From positions 304,527 through 368,526 of the forward strand of contig VBAC01000002.1 of the NCBI GenBank assembly GCA_005883305.1: a stretch of 64,000 nt of DNA, given 5' to 3'. The notes below the pieces were generated by a model. It was not told the origin of the DNA, did not search any database, and saw only the letters and a program-made list of their open reading frames with translations. Both the position numbers and the translations under genes were made by a program. Below, in pieces: positions 1-8,843 of the stretch (position 1 is its first letter; the number at the start of each line of letters is the position of its first letter). Source of the DNA: Alphaproteobacteria bacterium (GTDB lineage Bacteria; Pseudomonadota; Alphaproteobacteria; Sphingomonadales; Sphingomonadaceae).

Positions 1-532
1 AATCGCTCTCGTAGTTCGAGTAGCGATACTCGGCCCGAAGGAACATGTTGCGGCCGAGCGCGATGTCCGCGCCGGCGCCGGCGCGGATGCCGTCCGCATT
101 CGCGCCGTCGCTGACGACGGTCGTGCCGTTGTCATAGACCGCGCCGACGCGGGCGTTGGTGTAGCCGAGCTTGGCATAGAGCAGGACGCCGTTGCTCACC
201 ACGCCGCCGAGGCGGGCGCCGACGTAGAAATCGCGGCGCGCTTCGGCGCAAGCCCGGTCGCCGGCGACGATGACATTGGCCTGGCACTCTTCGGCGGTCG
301 ATTCGGCCGCTTCCAGCTCGAGGCCGGCGCGCATGTTCGTGCCCAGCGCGAAATCATAGCCGCCGGCGATGCCGTAGGCGATGCCGCCGTCGCTGTCGCC
401 GTCCACGGAAAGGCTGTCATAGCCGGCGATCGCTTCGATGTGGCCGCCGACGAAAGGTGCCGGGGCCGCGTGCGCGAACGCAGGCGCAGCAGAAGCAGCC
501 GCGAGAACAGCCGCGGCGTAAACGATACGCAT
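1..532 (-). CDS. Outer-membrane beta-barrel protein, 3' end beyond window
   Basis: This frame reads leftward from ATG at 532-530 for 177 codons and leaves the window without a stop. It starts with a Sec signal peptide (MRIVYAAAVLAAASAAPAFA) and continues as alternating aromatic/glycine beta-strand sequence, with strands such as GIAYGIAGGYDF, DFYVGARLGG, GVLLYAKLGYTNA and MFLRAEYRYSNYES. This is typical of the 8-stranded OmpA-like/opacity barrel proteins (porin-family annotation). A good ribosome site (AAGGAGA) lies 7-8 bases before the start. Two cysteines about 16 residues apart lie in what would be an outer loop and may form a disulphide. Probable role: small outer-membrane or surface protein. 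The exact subfamily cannot be fixed from the fragment. Confidence 0.8.
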   Translation of the reverse strand, partial: MRIVYAAAVLAAASAAPAFAHAAPAPFVGGHIEAIAGYDSLSVDGDSDGGIAYGIAGGYDFALGTNMRAGLELEAAESTAEECQANVIVAGDRACAEARRDFYVGARLGGVVSNGVLLYAKLGYTNARVGAVYDNGTTVVSDGANADGIRAGAGADIALGRNMFLRAEYRYSNYESD

Positions 533-575
533 TATTGTTATCTCCTTGAAACAATGTCCAGATAAGGACCACAAC

Positions 576-605
576 CAGATAGGGGCGACTTTGTTGCAGT
601 GCAAC
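576..605 (-). promoter_or_regulatory. Probable promoter of the outer-membrane protein gene
   Basis: On the minus strand TTGCAC (599-604) and TATCTG (576-581) are separated by 17 bases, a sigma70-like pair about 45 bases upstream of the ATG. The -35 hexamer lies inside a perfect palindrome, GTTGCA-N-TGCAAC (593-605). The heptamer CCAGATA occurs twice on the plus strand (558-564 and 575-581). A repressor binding the palindrome is possible. This is inferred from sequence pattern only. Confidence 0.4.
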
Positions 606-751
606 ACAGACCCACCGCCTTTTGATCAGGAGTGTTACCTCACTACCACAGTCGCCGGGGAGAATCCTGGGTGTCTGGGGCCAAGGTCGCCCGGCCTCCC
701 CGCGCATTTCCTGTTGCCACCGCGCCGCCCGAGCGGCGACAAAGGGTGGAA

Positions 752-1240
752 ATGCCCCGAGGCCGGACCTTCCTGCTCGTCTTCGCCGCCCTGGCCTCCG
801 CCGCGGCGGCTCAGCCGCGACCGTTGGGAGTCTTCGGCGGCTGGGGCGCCTTCGCCGGCGACGGACGCTGCTATGCGATCAGCCAGCCTGCTGAAGTCCC
901 GGCGGCGGCTCCCTGGCGTCCCTTCGCCGCCGTCGGCCACTGGCCGGGACGAAGCGCCGGCGGCCAGCTCCATGTTCGCCTCAGCCGGGAGAAGCGCCAG
1001 GGCTCTGCGGTGCTTCTGAAGATCGACGGAGTCAGCTTCCAGCTCGCCGGCGGCGGGCGGGAGGCATGGGCGCCGGACGCCCGCGCCGACCGGGAAATCC
1101 AGTCGGCGATGCGCACCGGCATCGACATGGTCGTAGAGACCCGCGCGACGGACGGCGCCGCGGTGCACGACCGCTACGGCCTGCGCGGCGCTGCGACGGC
1201 GATGGACGCCGCAGCGATCGCGTGCATCCCCCGCCGCTAG
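752..1240 (+). CDS. Secreted IalB-like protein
   Basis: A 162-residue protein with a signal peptide ending in ASAAAA. The mature part begins with a [16 protein letters not shown] segment and ends with a [15 protein letters not shown] stretch. This layout (tryptophan-rich start, paired cysteines, [14 protein letters not shown] core) resembles the invasion-associated locus B (IalB) family as found beside rlmN in sphingomonads; the assignment is from memory of the family. The start at 752 was chosen because it begins a proper signal peptide and has AAAGGGTGGA just upstream. The same frame is open further upstream but without signal-like sequence. It is followed after 34 bases by rlmN and may be cotranscribed. 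Role unknown, probably periplasmic. Confidence 0.7.
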   Translation: MPRGRTFLLVFAALASAAAAQPRPLGVFGGWGAFAGDGRCYAISQPAEVPAAAPWRPFAAVGHWPGRSAGGQLHVRLSREKRQGSAVLLKIDGVSFQLAGGGREAWAPDARADREIQSAMRTGIDMVVETRATDGAAVHDRYGLRGAATAMDAAAIACIPRR

Positions 1241-1274
1241 AAAAGCGGCCGCCGAGCGCCTACATGGCGCGCTC

Positions 1275-2471
1275 ATGACAGCGCCGATGCCTATTCCCGG
1301 TCTCATCGATCCGGTTCCGGTCCCGCGCCCCGAGGTGGCGGGCGCGGGCGCGCGCGTGAACCTGATCGGCCTTTCCAAGGCGCAGATCCGCCAGGCCCTG
1401 ATGGATGCCGGGCTCGACGAGAAGCAGGCCAAGCTTCGCGCCAAGCAGCTCTGGCACCAGATCTACAACCGGGGCGCGACCGCCTTCGATGCGATGAGCG
1501 ACATCGCCAAGCCCCAGCGCGCCTGGCTGGCCGAGCGGTTCGAGGTCGCGCGGCCCGAGGTGGTGGTCGAGCAGGTCTCCACCGACGGCACCCGCAAGTG
1601 GCTGCTGCGCACTCCGGACGGCCACGATTTCGAGATGGTCTTCATCCCGGATGCCGACCGCGGCACGCTCTGCGTCTCGAGCCAGGTCGGCTGCACGCTC
1701 AATTGCCGCTTCTGCCATACCGGCACGATGCGGCTCGTTCGCAACCTCAATGCCGGCGAGATCGTCGGCCAGGTCATGCTCGCCCGCGACAGCCTCGGCG
1801 AATGGCCCTCCCAACCCGAAGGCCGCATGCTCTCCAACATCGTGATGATGGGCATGGGAGAGCCGCTCTACAATTTCGACAATGTCCGCGACGCGCTGAA
1901 GATCGTGATGGACGGCGACGGGCTCGGCCTGTCGCGGCGCCGGATCACGCTGTCCACCTCCGGCGTGGTGCCGATGATGGCGCGGGCGGGGGAGGAGATA
2001 GGAGTCAACTTAGCCGTCAGCCTTCATGCGGTGACCAAGGAGGTGCGCGACGAGATCGTGCCGCTCAACCGCAAGTTCGGCATCGAGCAGCTGCTGGAAG
2101 CCTGCGCCGCCTACCCCGGCGCCAACAATGCGCGCCGGATCACGTTCGAATATGTTATGCTGAAGGACAGGAACGACAGCGACGAGGACGCGCGCGAGCT
2201 CGTTCGCCTGATCAAGCGCTACAAGCTTCCGGCCAAGGTCAATCTGATCCCGTTCAACCCCTGGCCCGGCAGCGATTACGAATGTTCGGACGAGGAGCGC
2301 ATCCGCAGCTTCTCCAACATCGTGTTCGAGGCCGGGATCAGCGCCCCCATCCGCCGCCCGCGCGGGCGCGACATCATGGCCGCCTGCGGGCAGCTGAAAT
2401 CCGCGGCGGAGAAGAAAAGCCGCGCCGAACTCGACCGTATTGCCGCAGAGAAACAGGCCGCGCTCGCGTAG
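1275..2471 (+). CDS. rlmN: Dual-specificity rRNA/tRNA adenine-C2 methyltransferase RlmN
   Basis: A 398-residue radical-SAM enzyme that methylates C2 of A2503 in 23S rRNA and A37 in some tRNAs, in the cytoplasm. The iron-sulphur motif CTLNCRFC (CxxxCxxC) lies at about residues 140-147. [13 protein letters not shown] motif follows, and the catalytic methyl-carrying cysteine is near the C terminus in IMAACGQL. The length is normal for the family. A second ATG 15 bases downstream is a possible alternative start. The gene follows the IalB-like gene and precedes two cyclopropane synthase-like genes on the same strand. Confidence 0.97.
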   Translation: MTAPMPIPGLIDPVPVPRPEVAGAGARVNLIGLSKAQIRQALMDAGLDEKQAKLRAKQLWHQIYNRGATAFDAMSDIAKPQRAWLAERFEVARPEVVVEQVSTDGTRKWLLRTPDGHDFEMVFIPDADRGTLCVSSQVGCTLNCRFCHTGTMRLVRNLNAGEIVGQVMLARDSLGEWPSQPEGRMLSNIVMMGMGEPLYNFDNVRDALKIVMDGDGLGLSRRRITLSTSGVVPMMARAGEEIGVNLAVSLHAVTKEVRDEIVPLNRKFGIEQLLEACAAYPGANNARRITFEYVMLKDRNDSDEDARELVRLIKRYKLPAKVNLIPFNPWPGSDYECSDEERIRSFSNIVFEAGISAPIRRPRGRDIMAACGQLKSAAEKKSRAELDRIAAEKQAALA

Positions 2472-2528
2472 AAACCGCCGCCGCCGTTACGATTGCCATC
2501 CGCCGTCATCCGGCTATTCTGCGCGGCC

Positions 2529-3800
2529 ATGCGGTTACTCGACAAGATGCTGGCTCGGCACGTCCGCAAGGGCGAGCTCACGATCATCGACCATAAGGGC
2601 CGTAAGCGCCGCTACGGAGCGCCGGACCCGGAGCTTCGGCCGGTCACCGTAAGGATCGCCGATCGGATGACTCCGCTGCGCGTCGCCCGCGATCCGGCGG
2701 TCGGCACCGCAGAGGCCTATATGGACGGGCGGCTGGTGCTCGAGCAGGGCGAGATCCTCGATCTGGTGCTGATCATCCGGCGCAACCGCCGGTGGGAGGA
2801 TCGCGAAGGCCCGGGCAAGTTCCTGCGCAAGGGCAGCAAGCTGGGCCGGCCGCTCGCCCATCTCAACTGGCGGCGCCAGGCGCGGCGCAACGTCGCCCAC
2901 CATTACGACATCGGCAACGATTTCTATCGGCTGTGGATGGAAGCCGACATGCAATATAGCTGCGGTTATTTCACCGATCCGGGCAACAGCCTGGAGCAGG
3001 CGCAGCTCGACAAGAAGGCGCATCTCGCCTCGAAGCTGTATCTGAAGCCAGGCCAGCGCGTGCTCGACATCGGCTGCGGCTGGGGCGGTCTGGCGCTCTA
3101 CCTGAACCGCGTCGCCGACGTGGACGTTCTCGGGGTGACGCTGTCGACAGAGCAGCTTGCGCTGGCGCGCGAGCGCGCCGAGGCCGCCGGCGTAGCGGAC
3201 CGCGTCAAGTTCGAGCTGACGGACTATCGCGATCTGACCGGCACGTTCGACCGGATCGTCTCGGTCGGCATGTTCGAGCATGTCGGGCCGCCTTTCTACC
3301 GCGGATTCTTCCGCAAGTGCCGCGAGCTGCTCGCGCCCGACGGGGTCATGCTCCTCCACACGATGGGGCGGATGGGCAAGCCCGGCACCACCGACAAGTT
3401 CATCCAGAAATATATCTGGCCCGGCGGATACATCCCCGCGCTGTCGGAGATCGTCTCGGCGAGCGAGGTCAATCGGCTGATCATGGCCGATTGCGAGGCG
3501 CTTCGGCTCCATTATCCGCCGACGGTCCTCCACTGGTACGAGCGCTTCAAGGCGTGCCGCGAAGAGGTGATCCGCCGCTACGACGAGCGTTTCTACCGGC
3601 TCTGGCTGTTCTACCTCGCAGCCGGCCTGTCGATGTTCAGCGACGGCGGGATGACCGTCTATCAGCTCCAATATCTGAGGCGCCGGGACGCGGCGCCGAT
3701 GATCCGCAACTATATGTTCGAAGCGGAGGAGCGCCTTCACGCGGCCGCGCTTGACCCGGCCGGGCCAGCCATGCTCAGTGGCGCCGAAATCAGGGAATAG
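2529..3800 (+). CDS. cfa: Cyclopropane-fatty-acyl-phospholipid synthase
   Basis: A 423-residue SAM-dependent enzyme that adds a methylene bridge to cis double bonds of membrane phospholipid acyl chains. The SAM-binding loop VLDIGCGWGG is central. Family landmarks are intact: HHYDIGNDFY, YSCGYF (the cysteine matches the E. coli Cys139 region), VGMFEHVG (active-site glutamate) and LLHTMG (histidine). The start at 2529 (MRLLDKML) was preferred over an in-frame TTG at 2493 because it aligns residue for residue with the start of the downstream paralogue. A TATTCT element close to the ATG and the lack of a Shine-Dalgarno sequence suggest a leaderless or short-leader message. The paralogue follows after 10 bases. 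Confidence 0.93.
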   Translation: MRLLDKMLARHVRKGELTIIDHKGRKRRYGAPDPELRPVTVRIADRMTPLRVARDPAVGTAEAYMDGRLVLEQGEILDLVLIIRRNRRWEDREGPGKFLRKGSKLGRPLAHLNWRRQARRNVAHHYDIGNDFYRLWMEADMQYSCGYFTDPGNSLEQAQLDKKAHLASKLYLKPGQRVLDIGCGWGGLALYLNRVADVDVLGVTLSTEQLALARERAEAAGVADRVKFELTDYRDLTGTFDRIVSVGMFEHVGPPFYRGFFRKCRELLAPDGVMLLHTMGRMGKPGTTDKFIQKYIWPGGYIPALSEIVSASEVNRLIMADCEALRLHYPPTVLHWYERFKACREEVIRRYDERFYRLWLFYLAAGLSMFSDGGMTVYQLQYLRRRDAAPMIRNYMFEAEERLHAAALDPAGPAMLSGAEIRE

Positions 3801-3810
3801 GGACCCTTCT

Positions 3811-5082
3811 ATGTGGCTTTTGAACAAGATGCTTCGCCCGCTGATCAAGAAGGGCGAACTCATCGTCATCGATCATGACGGCAAGGAATATCGCTACGGC
3901 GCGCCCGATCCGAACCACGGCCCGATCACCGCCCGGCTGACCGACAGGCGCGCCGCGTTCCACATCGCCAAGGATCCGCGCGTCGGCGCGGGCGAAGCCT
4001 ATATGAACGGCTGGCTGACGATCGATCCGCCCAGGGACATCCGCGATCTCGTCCTGTTCATCCGCTACAACGCGCCGGTCGAGAAGGGCGGCGCGCTGAA
4101 GCCCAAGGGGCCGATCCGCAAGACGCTCAACCAGGCGCTGGGCCGGCTCGACCAGATCAACTGGAAGACCCGCTCGCGGCGCAATGCCGAGCACACCTAC
4201 AACCTCACCCGCCGCCTCTACGAGCTGTTCCTCGACGAGGACCGGCAATATACGATGGCGTATTATCGCGATCCTTCGAACAGCCTGGAAAAGGCCCAGC
4301 TCGACAAGAAGGCGCACATCGCCGCCAAGCTGAATCTCAAGCCCGGCATGAAGGTGCTCGACATCGGCTGCGGCTGGGGCGGCCTCGCGCTCTATCTCAA
4401 CCGCCATTACGGCGTCGAAGTGCTGGGCGTGGCGCTGGCGCCGGACCAGATCCAGTTCTCCAACGAGCGCGCGGCCGAGCTCGGCGTCTCCGACAAGGTG
4501 AAGTTCGAGCTCAAGGATTATCGCGACGTCGAGGGCCAGTTCGACCGGATCACCAGCGTCGGCCTGATCGAGCATCTCGGAACGCCGCATTATCCGGGCT
4601 TCTTCGCCCACATGCACCGTCTGCTGAAGGACGACGGCGTGATGTTCTCGCATTGCTGCGGGCGGATGGGCGAGCCGGGCGTCACCGACAAATGGACCCG
4701 CAAGTACATCTTCCCGGGCGGCTACATCCCGGCCCTTTCGGAGCTCGTGACCCAGGCCGAAAAGCACCGGCTGATCGTGACCGACGTCGAGGCGATGCGC
4801 TATCACTACGCCTATACGCTCGCCGAATGGTACAACCGGACGATGATCCACCAGGAAGAGATCACGGCGCTTTACGACGAGCGCTTCTTCCGCATGTGGC
4901 AATTCTACCTCGCCGGCGCCGAGGCCGCGTTCAGCTATGGCGGCCTGGTCAACTGGCAGCTTCAATATGTGAAGCGGCGCGGCTCTCTCCCGATCACCCG
5001 CGACTTCATGTTCGAGGAGGAGGAGCGGCTGCGCGCGAACGACGTGCCGCCCGAATGGCATTTGAGCCGCGCCGCCGAATAG
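3811..5082 (+). CDS. Divergent cyclopropane synthase-like SAM methyltransferase
   Basis: Tandem paralogue of the preceding gene with exactly the same length, 423 residues, and the same opening (MWLLNKMLRPLIKKGELIVI). The SAM loop VLDIGCGWGG, the glutamate in VGLIEHLG and the histidine in FSHCCGRMG are kept. The HYDxGNDFY motif has become HTYNLTRRLY, and the conserved active-site cysteine of YSCGY is replaced (YTMAYY). In the E. coli enzyme that cysteine helps bind the bicarbonate used as general base, so this copy may act on a different lipid, catalyse a different methylation, or be inactive. It is probably in one transcription unit with the first copy. Confidence 0.88.
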   Translation: MWLLNKMLRPLIKKGELIVIDHDGKEYRYGAPDPNHGPITARLTDRRAAFHIAKDPRVGAGEAYMNGWLTIDPPRDIRDLVLFIRYNAPVEKGGALKPKGPIRKTLNQALGRLDQINWKTRSRRNAEHTYNLTRRLYELFLDEDRQYTMAYYRDPSNSLEKAQLDKKAHIAAKLNLKPGMKVLDIGCGWGGLALYLNRHYGVEVLGVALAPDQIQFSNERAAELGVSDKVKFELKDYRDVEGQFDRITSVGLIEHLGTPHYPGFFAHMHRLLKDDGVMFSHCCGRMGEPGVTDKWTRKYIFPGGYIPALSELVTQAEKHRLIVTDVEAMRYHYAYTLAEWYNRTMIHQEEITALYDERFFRMWQFYLAGAEAAFSYGGLVNWQLQYVKRRGSLPITRDFMFEEEERLRANDVPPEWHLSRAAE

Positions 5083-5135
5083 CGGGCGGCAGCGGAAGGG
5101 ATGAACGTGGGGCAATTGGAGGGTAAGGCAGCGCC

Positions 5136-6731
5136 ATGACCCTCACCTCGGGCCCTGCCGACGCTCCCCAACATCCGCTCCAATGGTGGGAGAAAAGATG
5201 GACCGTCGCGGCTTTGATGCTGCTGTCGGTCTTGCCCCTGCTCTGGCCCGATATCCCGCCTTTGCTCGATCTGCCCGGCCACATGGGGCGATACCGGGTT
5301 CAGCTCGATCTCGCGACTTCGCCCGATCTCCAGCAATATTTCGGCTTTCACTGGCAGGTGATCGGCAACCTCGGCGTCGACCTGCTCGTCCAGATCCTCG
5401 CGCCCATCATCGGCCTCGAGCCCGCCGTGAAGCTGATCGTCTGCACCATCCCGGTGCTCACGGTCGGAGGCATGCTCTGGGTCGCACGCGAGGTTCACGG
5501 GCGCGTGCCGCCGACGGCCCTGTTCGCAATTCCGCTGGCCTACAACTTCCCGTTCCTCTTCGGCTTCGTGAACTTCGCGCTGTCGATGGCGCTCGCCTTG
5601 CTCGCCTTCGCATTGTGGCTGAGGCTCGCCCGGCTCGGCCACCTGCGCCTCAGGGCAGTGGTGTTCGTGCCCATCTCCTTCGCGCTGTGGATCTGCCATG
5701 CCTTCGGCTGGGGCACGCTCGGCGTTCTCGCTTTCTCGGCCGAGCTGGTGCGCCAGCACGATCGCGGCCATAATTTCGTCGTCGCCGGCGCGCGTGCCGC
5801 CTTCCACTGCCTCTCGCTCGCGCCGCCGGTCGCGCTGATGCTGCTCTGGCGCAGCAACGCGGCCGGGGTCACCGCCGACTGGTTCAACTGGACCGCCAAA
5901 ATGGACTGGCTGCGAATGGCGCTGCGTGACCGCTGGGCGACGTTCGATCTTGCCTCGCTCGGCCTCCTGCTGGCGCTGATCGGCTGGGCAGTGATCAGCC
6001 GCAAGCTGACTTACTCGCGCAACCTGCTCGCCTCGGCCCTGTTCCTTTCGATCGTCTTCGTCCTGCTGCCCAGGATCGTCTTCGGATCGGCTTACGCCGA
6101 CATGCGGCTCGCGCCCTACCTGTTCATGATCGCGGTCATCGCCATCCGCTACCCGGAGCGAAGCGGCCTGATCTTCGCGCGCACTCTGGCGATCGCAGGG
6201 CTTGCCTTCACGCTGGCGAGGACCGGAGCGACCACGGTCAGCATGTCGCTCTACGGCCGGACCTACGACCGCGAGCTTGCCGCCCTCGATCATGTGCCGC
6301 GCGGCGCCCGAATGGTGAGCTTCGTCGGCCGTCCCTGCATCGAGAATTGGGCGATGACCCGCCTGCTCCACCTTCCTGGCATCGGCATCGTTCGCAAGCA
6401 CGCGTTCTCAAATGACCAGTGGACAATGGCCGGCGCTCAGTTGCTCGAGGTCCACTACCGGCCGGGCTGGCCGTTCATCCGCGACGCCACCCAGATCGTC
6501 ACCGCGCGCCGATGCCCGTACGAATATTGGCGGAGTCTCGATATGGCCCTGGCGGTCTTCCCGCGCGACGCATTCGATTATGTCTGGCTGATCGATCCGC
6601 CGCGTTACGATCCGCGCCTGACCGAAGGGCTGCGCCCGATCTGGCGCAGCGGGACGAGCGTGCTCTACCGGGTCGAAAGCAAGGCGTACAACGAGACCCC
6701 GGCGGGAAGCGGCACCCTGCCGATCATGTGA
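5136..6731 (+). CDS. Polytopic membrane protein, possible GT-C-type glycosyltransferase
   Basis: A 531-residue protein with about 9-11 hydrophobic segments up to residue ~375, then a soluble C-terminal domain of about 150 residues. An early luminal-type loop (PDIPPLLDLPGHMGRY) with acidic residues after the first membrane helix is reminiscent of GT-C lipid-linked sugar transferases. No specific family is recognised, so the function is only a suggestion supported by the neighbouring GtrA/GtrB-like genes. GGAGGG lies about 12 bases before the ATG. The 3' end overlaps the convergent methyltransferase gene by 67 bases. Confidence 0.75.
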   Translation: MTLTSGPADAPQHPLQWWEKRWTVAALMLLSVLPLLWPDIPPLLDLPGHMGRYRVQLDLATSPDLQQYFGFHWQVIGNLGVDLLVQILAPIIGLEPAVKLIVCTIPVLTVGGMLWVAREVHGRVPPTALFAIPLAYNFPFLFGFVNFALSMALALLAFALWLRLARLGHLRLRAVVFVPISFALWICHAFGWGTLGVLAFSAELVRQHDRGHNFVVAGARAAFHCLSLAPPVALMLLWRSNAAGVTADWFNWTAKMDWLRMALRDRWATFDLASLGLLLALIGWAVISRKLTYSRNLLASALFLSIVFVLLPRIVFGSAYADMRLAPYLFMIAVIAIRYPERSGLIFARTLAIAGLAFTLARTGATTVSMSLYGRTYDRELAALDHVPRGARMVSFVGRPCIENWAMTRLLHLPGIGIVRKHAFSNDQWTMAGAQLLEVHYRPGWPFIRDATQIVTARRCPYEYWRSLDMALAVFPRDAFDYVWLIDPPRYDPRLTEGLRPIWRSGTSVLYRVESKAYNETPAGSGTLPIM

Positions 6732-7393
6732 CGCTCCAGCGCGAAGATGCGCTCGAATAGCGCGTTGAGCGCTCGCGGCGGGAGCGTGTCGTCGCTTGAC
6801 GATTTCCCCGCGATATTCCCCGCGATCCGGACCATCGCCGCGAGCGGGAAGAGCAGACTGTTGAAATAGCCGATGTCTTCGACACTGAGTCCCGCTGCTT
6901 CCGCGACGCGCCGCAAGCCGCGTTTCGAGTAGCGCCGCTTGTGATGATGGGCGAGGTCGTGCGCGCTCCACATCCACCGATAGGCCGGAACGGTGACCAG
7001 GATCCGGCCGCCCGGCGCAAGCTTCCTCGCGATGCTCGCGAGCGCAGCCTGGTCGCCGTCGACATGCTCCAGCACGTCGAGCAAGGCGATCAGATGATAG
7101 GTCCGGTCCGGAACGCCCGTCAGTTCGGGCAGCGGGGCGTCGCCGACCGCGTGGCCGAGCCGCTTGCTCGCGAACGCCCGCGCCTCGCCGTCTATTTCGA
7201 GCGCGTCGAGCCGGCCGAAGGAACGAAGCATCTCGAAATTGTGGCCGGTGCCGCACCCGATCTCGAGGATCCGCGCGCCTTCGGGCAGGTTCGCCTCCCG
7301 TGCGATCAGCTCGGCGAGGATCTTGCGGCGGGCGACGTACCACCAGTGGACCTGGTCGTGCTCGGCCATGCGATCGAAGACGGCGCGCTCCAT
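6665..7393 (-). CDS. Class I SAM-dependent methyltransferase
   Basis: A 242-residue cytoplasmic methyltransferase. Motif I is ILEIGCGTGHN, motif II contains DALEID, and the post-catalytic segment is LLDVLEHVDGD followed by LAPGGRILVTVPAY, the usual pattern of type-11/12 methyltransferases. It is the last gene of a minus-strand operon after gtrA-like and glycosyltransferase genes, with its ATG overlapping the upstream stop by one base (TGATG). The substrate is not deducible; context suggests a polyprenyl-linked sugar or other envelope glycan intermediate. Its C-terminal coding region overlaps the end of the opposite-strand membrane gene by 67 bases. Confidence 0.88.
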   Translation of the reverse strand: MERAVFDRMAEHDQVHWWYVARRKILAELIAREANLPEGARILEIGCGTGHNFEMLRSFGRLDALEIDGEARAFASKRLGHAVGDAPLPELTGVPDRTYHLIALLDVLEHVDGDQAALASIARKLAPGGRILVTVPAYRWMWSAHDLAHHHKRRYSKRGLRRVAEAAGLSVEDIGYFNSLLFPLAAMVRIAGNIAGKSSSDDTLPPRALNALFERIFALERHMIGRVPLPAGVSLYALLSTR

Positions 7394-8358
7394 CAGCCGC
7401 CGTCCTCGCCGAAGCCGACCTTCTTGCGGACCACGTAGAGCGGCCTGCGCTTGGTCTCGATCAGAATCCGGCCGACATATTCGCCGAGCACGCCCAGCGA
7501 GATGAGCTGGACGGAGCCGAAGAAGAGGATGGCGACGATCAGCGAGGGATAGCCGGCGACGTCGCTGCCCCACAGGATCGTCTTGATCACCACCCAAACC
7601 GCGTAGAGCAGGGTGAGGCCGGCGATGACGACGCCGACATAGGACCATATCCTGAGCGGCATGGTCGAGGCGGAGGTGATTCCGTCGAGCGCCAGAGTCC
7701 ACAATTTCCAGTAGCGGAACTTGGTCTTGCCGTGCTCGCGCTCGGCGCGCGCATATTCGACCGCCGCCTGACGAAAGCCCGACCAGGCGAACAGGCCCTT
7801 CATGAACCGGTTGCGCTCGGGCATCGCCTTGATGACCTCGACCACCGACCGGTCGAGCAGCCGGAAATCGCCGGCATGCTCTGGGATCTTGTCCGACGAG
7901 AGATAATTGTGGGCGCGGTAGTAGAGGTCGGCGGTGAGCCTTTTGGGCAGGCTGTCGGTCTCGCGGTTGGTCCGGACGCCGTAGACGACCTCGTAGCCGT
8001 CGCGCCACTTGGCCAGCATCGCGCCGATCACCTCGGGCGGGTCCTGCAGGTCGACGTCGATCGGGATCACCGCCTGGCCCTCGGCATGGTCGAGCCCGGC
8101 GGTCAGCGCCGCTTCCTTGCCGAAATTGCGGGAGAGCGAGAGCGCGCGGATTCGCGCGTCCTTTTGGTGGGCGGCGAGGATCGCGGCCATCGTGCCGTCC
8201 TCGCTGCCGTCGTCGACGAACACTATCTCCCACGACGGAGCGCCCGCATCGGGGAACAGCCCGTCGAGAATGGGGGCGACGCGCGCGATGAAGGGGCCGA
8301 TCGCCGCCTCCTCGTCCTTGACCGGCGCGATCAGAGAGAGGACCGGGGCGCGGTTCAC
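7393..8358 (-). CDS. Family 2 glycosyltransferase, GtrB/DPM1-like
   Basis: A 321-residue protein with an N-terminal GT-A domain (LSLIAPVKDEE start, FVDDGSEDGT, and the metal-binding IPIDVDLQDPP) and two C-terminal membrane helices, as in GtrB and dolichol/undecaprenyl-phosphate sugar synthases. Such enzymes transfer a sugar from an NDP-sugar to the lipid carrier on the cytoplasmic face. The start is GTG at 8358, sharing GTGA with the stop of the upstream gtrA-like gene, so translation is coupled. With the flippase-like GtrA protein and a GT-C-like protein encoded divergently, it suggests modification of O-antigen, exopolysaccharide or a cell-wall glycan. Confidence 0.9.
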   Translation of the reverse strand: MNRAPVLSLIAPVKDEEAAIGPFIARVAPILDGLFPDAGAPSWEIVFVDDGSEDGTMAAILAAHQKDARIRALSLSRNFGKEAALTAGLDHAEGQAVIPIDVDLQDPPEVIGAMLAKWRDGYEVVYGVRTNRETDSLPKRLTADLYYRAHNYLSSDKIPEHAGDFRLLDRSVVEVIKAMPERNRFMKGLFAWSGFRQAAVEYARAEREHGKTKFRYWKLWTLALDGITSASTMPLRIWSYVGVVIAGLTLLYAVWVVIKTILWGSDVAGYPSLIVAILFFGSVQLISLGVLGEYVGRILIETKRRPLYVVRKKVGFGEDGG

Positions 8359-8759
8359 GCGAACACCCAGCGGCGATTGAGCGAGAAGACGATCAGCGGC
8401 GTGACTCCGAGCACGAGCGGGAGGGGCGCCCAGAGCGGCAGGCCGAAATATCGGACGAGTATCCCGACCCACAGCTGGTTGATGGCGAAGCTGATCAAGG
8501 CGACGACGAAGAACCGGCCCCCCGTGCGCGCGAGATTGTCGCGGCGGCCGTGGCCCTGGAAGCTCCATCGGCTGTGGATGACATAGCCGACCGCGACCGC
8601 GGCGAGGAAGCCGGCCGTCCAAGCGAGGTTCGGATCCATGCCGCCGGCGCCCAGCGCCCAATAGACGCCGAAGTTGACGAAGCTCGCCAGCCCGCCGGTC
8701 AGCGCATAGCGCACCAGCTGCCCCAATATCTCGCGATGTTCGTCCAAAACCTGCTTCAT
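8355..8759 (-). CDS. GtrA family membrane protein
   Basis: A 134-residue protein with four membrane helices. It opens with LVRYALTGGLASFVNFGVYW and has the conserved HSRWSFQG and SLNRRWVFA segments that define the GtrA family, which is thought to flip undecaprenyl-phosphate-linked sugars. It is the first gene of a three-gene operon and overlaps the glycosyltransferase by four bases. The start at 8759 was chosen as the first Met of the GtrA domain; the longer open frame upstream is antisense to the divergent gene. Confidence 0.9.
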   Translation of the reverse strand: MKQVLDEHREILGQLVRYALTGGLASFVNFGVYWALGAGGMDPNLAWTAGFLAAVAVGYVIHSRWSFQGHGRRDNLARTGGRFFVVALISFAINQLWVGILVRYFGLPLWAPLPLVLGVTPLIVFSLNRRWVFA

Positions 8760-8843
8760 CCGCCCGGCGTCCGGCCCCCGCTTGCCCTTTGGGGAGGAGC
8801 GACTAATGCCCGAGGCTGGGCTTGGGAAGAAAAGAAAACGCTT

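Noticed and set aside
2535-3869. A 444-codon open frame on the minus strand, antisense to both cfa genes
   Set aside because: It is a shadow of codon bias in GC-rich DNA. The plus-strand frames match known families throughout, and this one resembles nothing.
4962-6401. A 479-codon minus-strand frame
   Set aside because: Low-complexity, highly charged sequence antisense to cfa2 and a membrane protein; typical of spurious ORFs in high-GC genomes.
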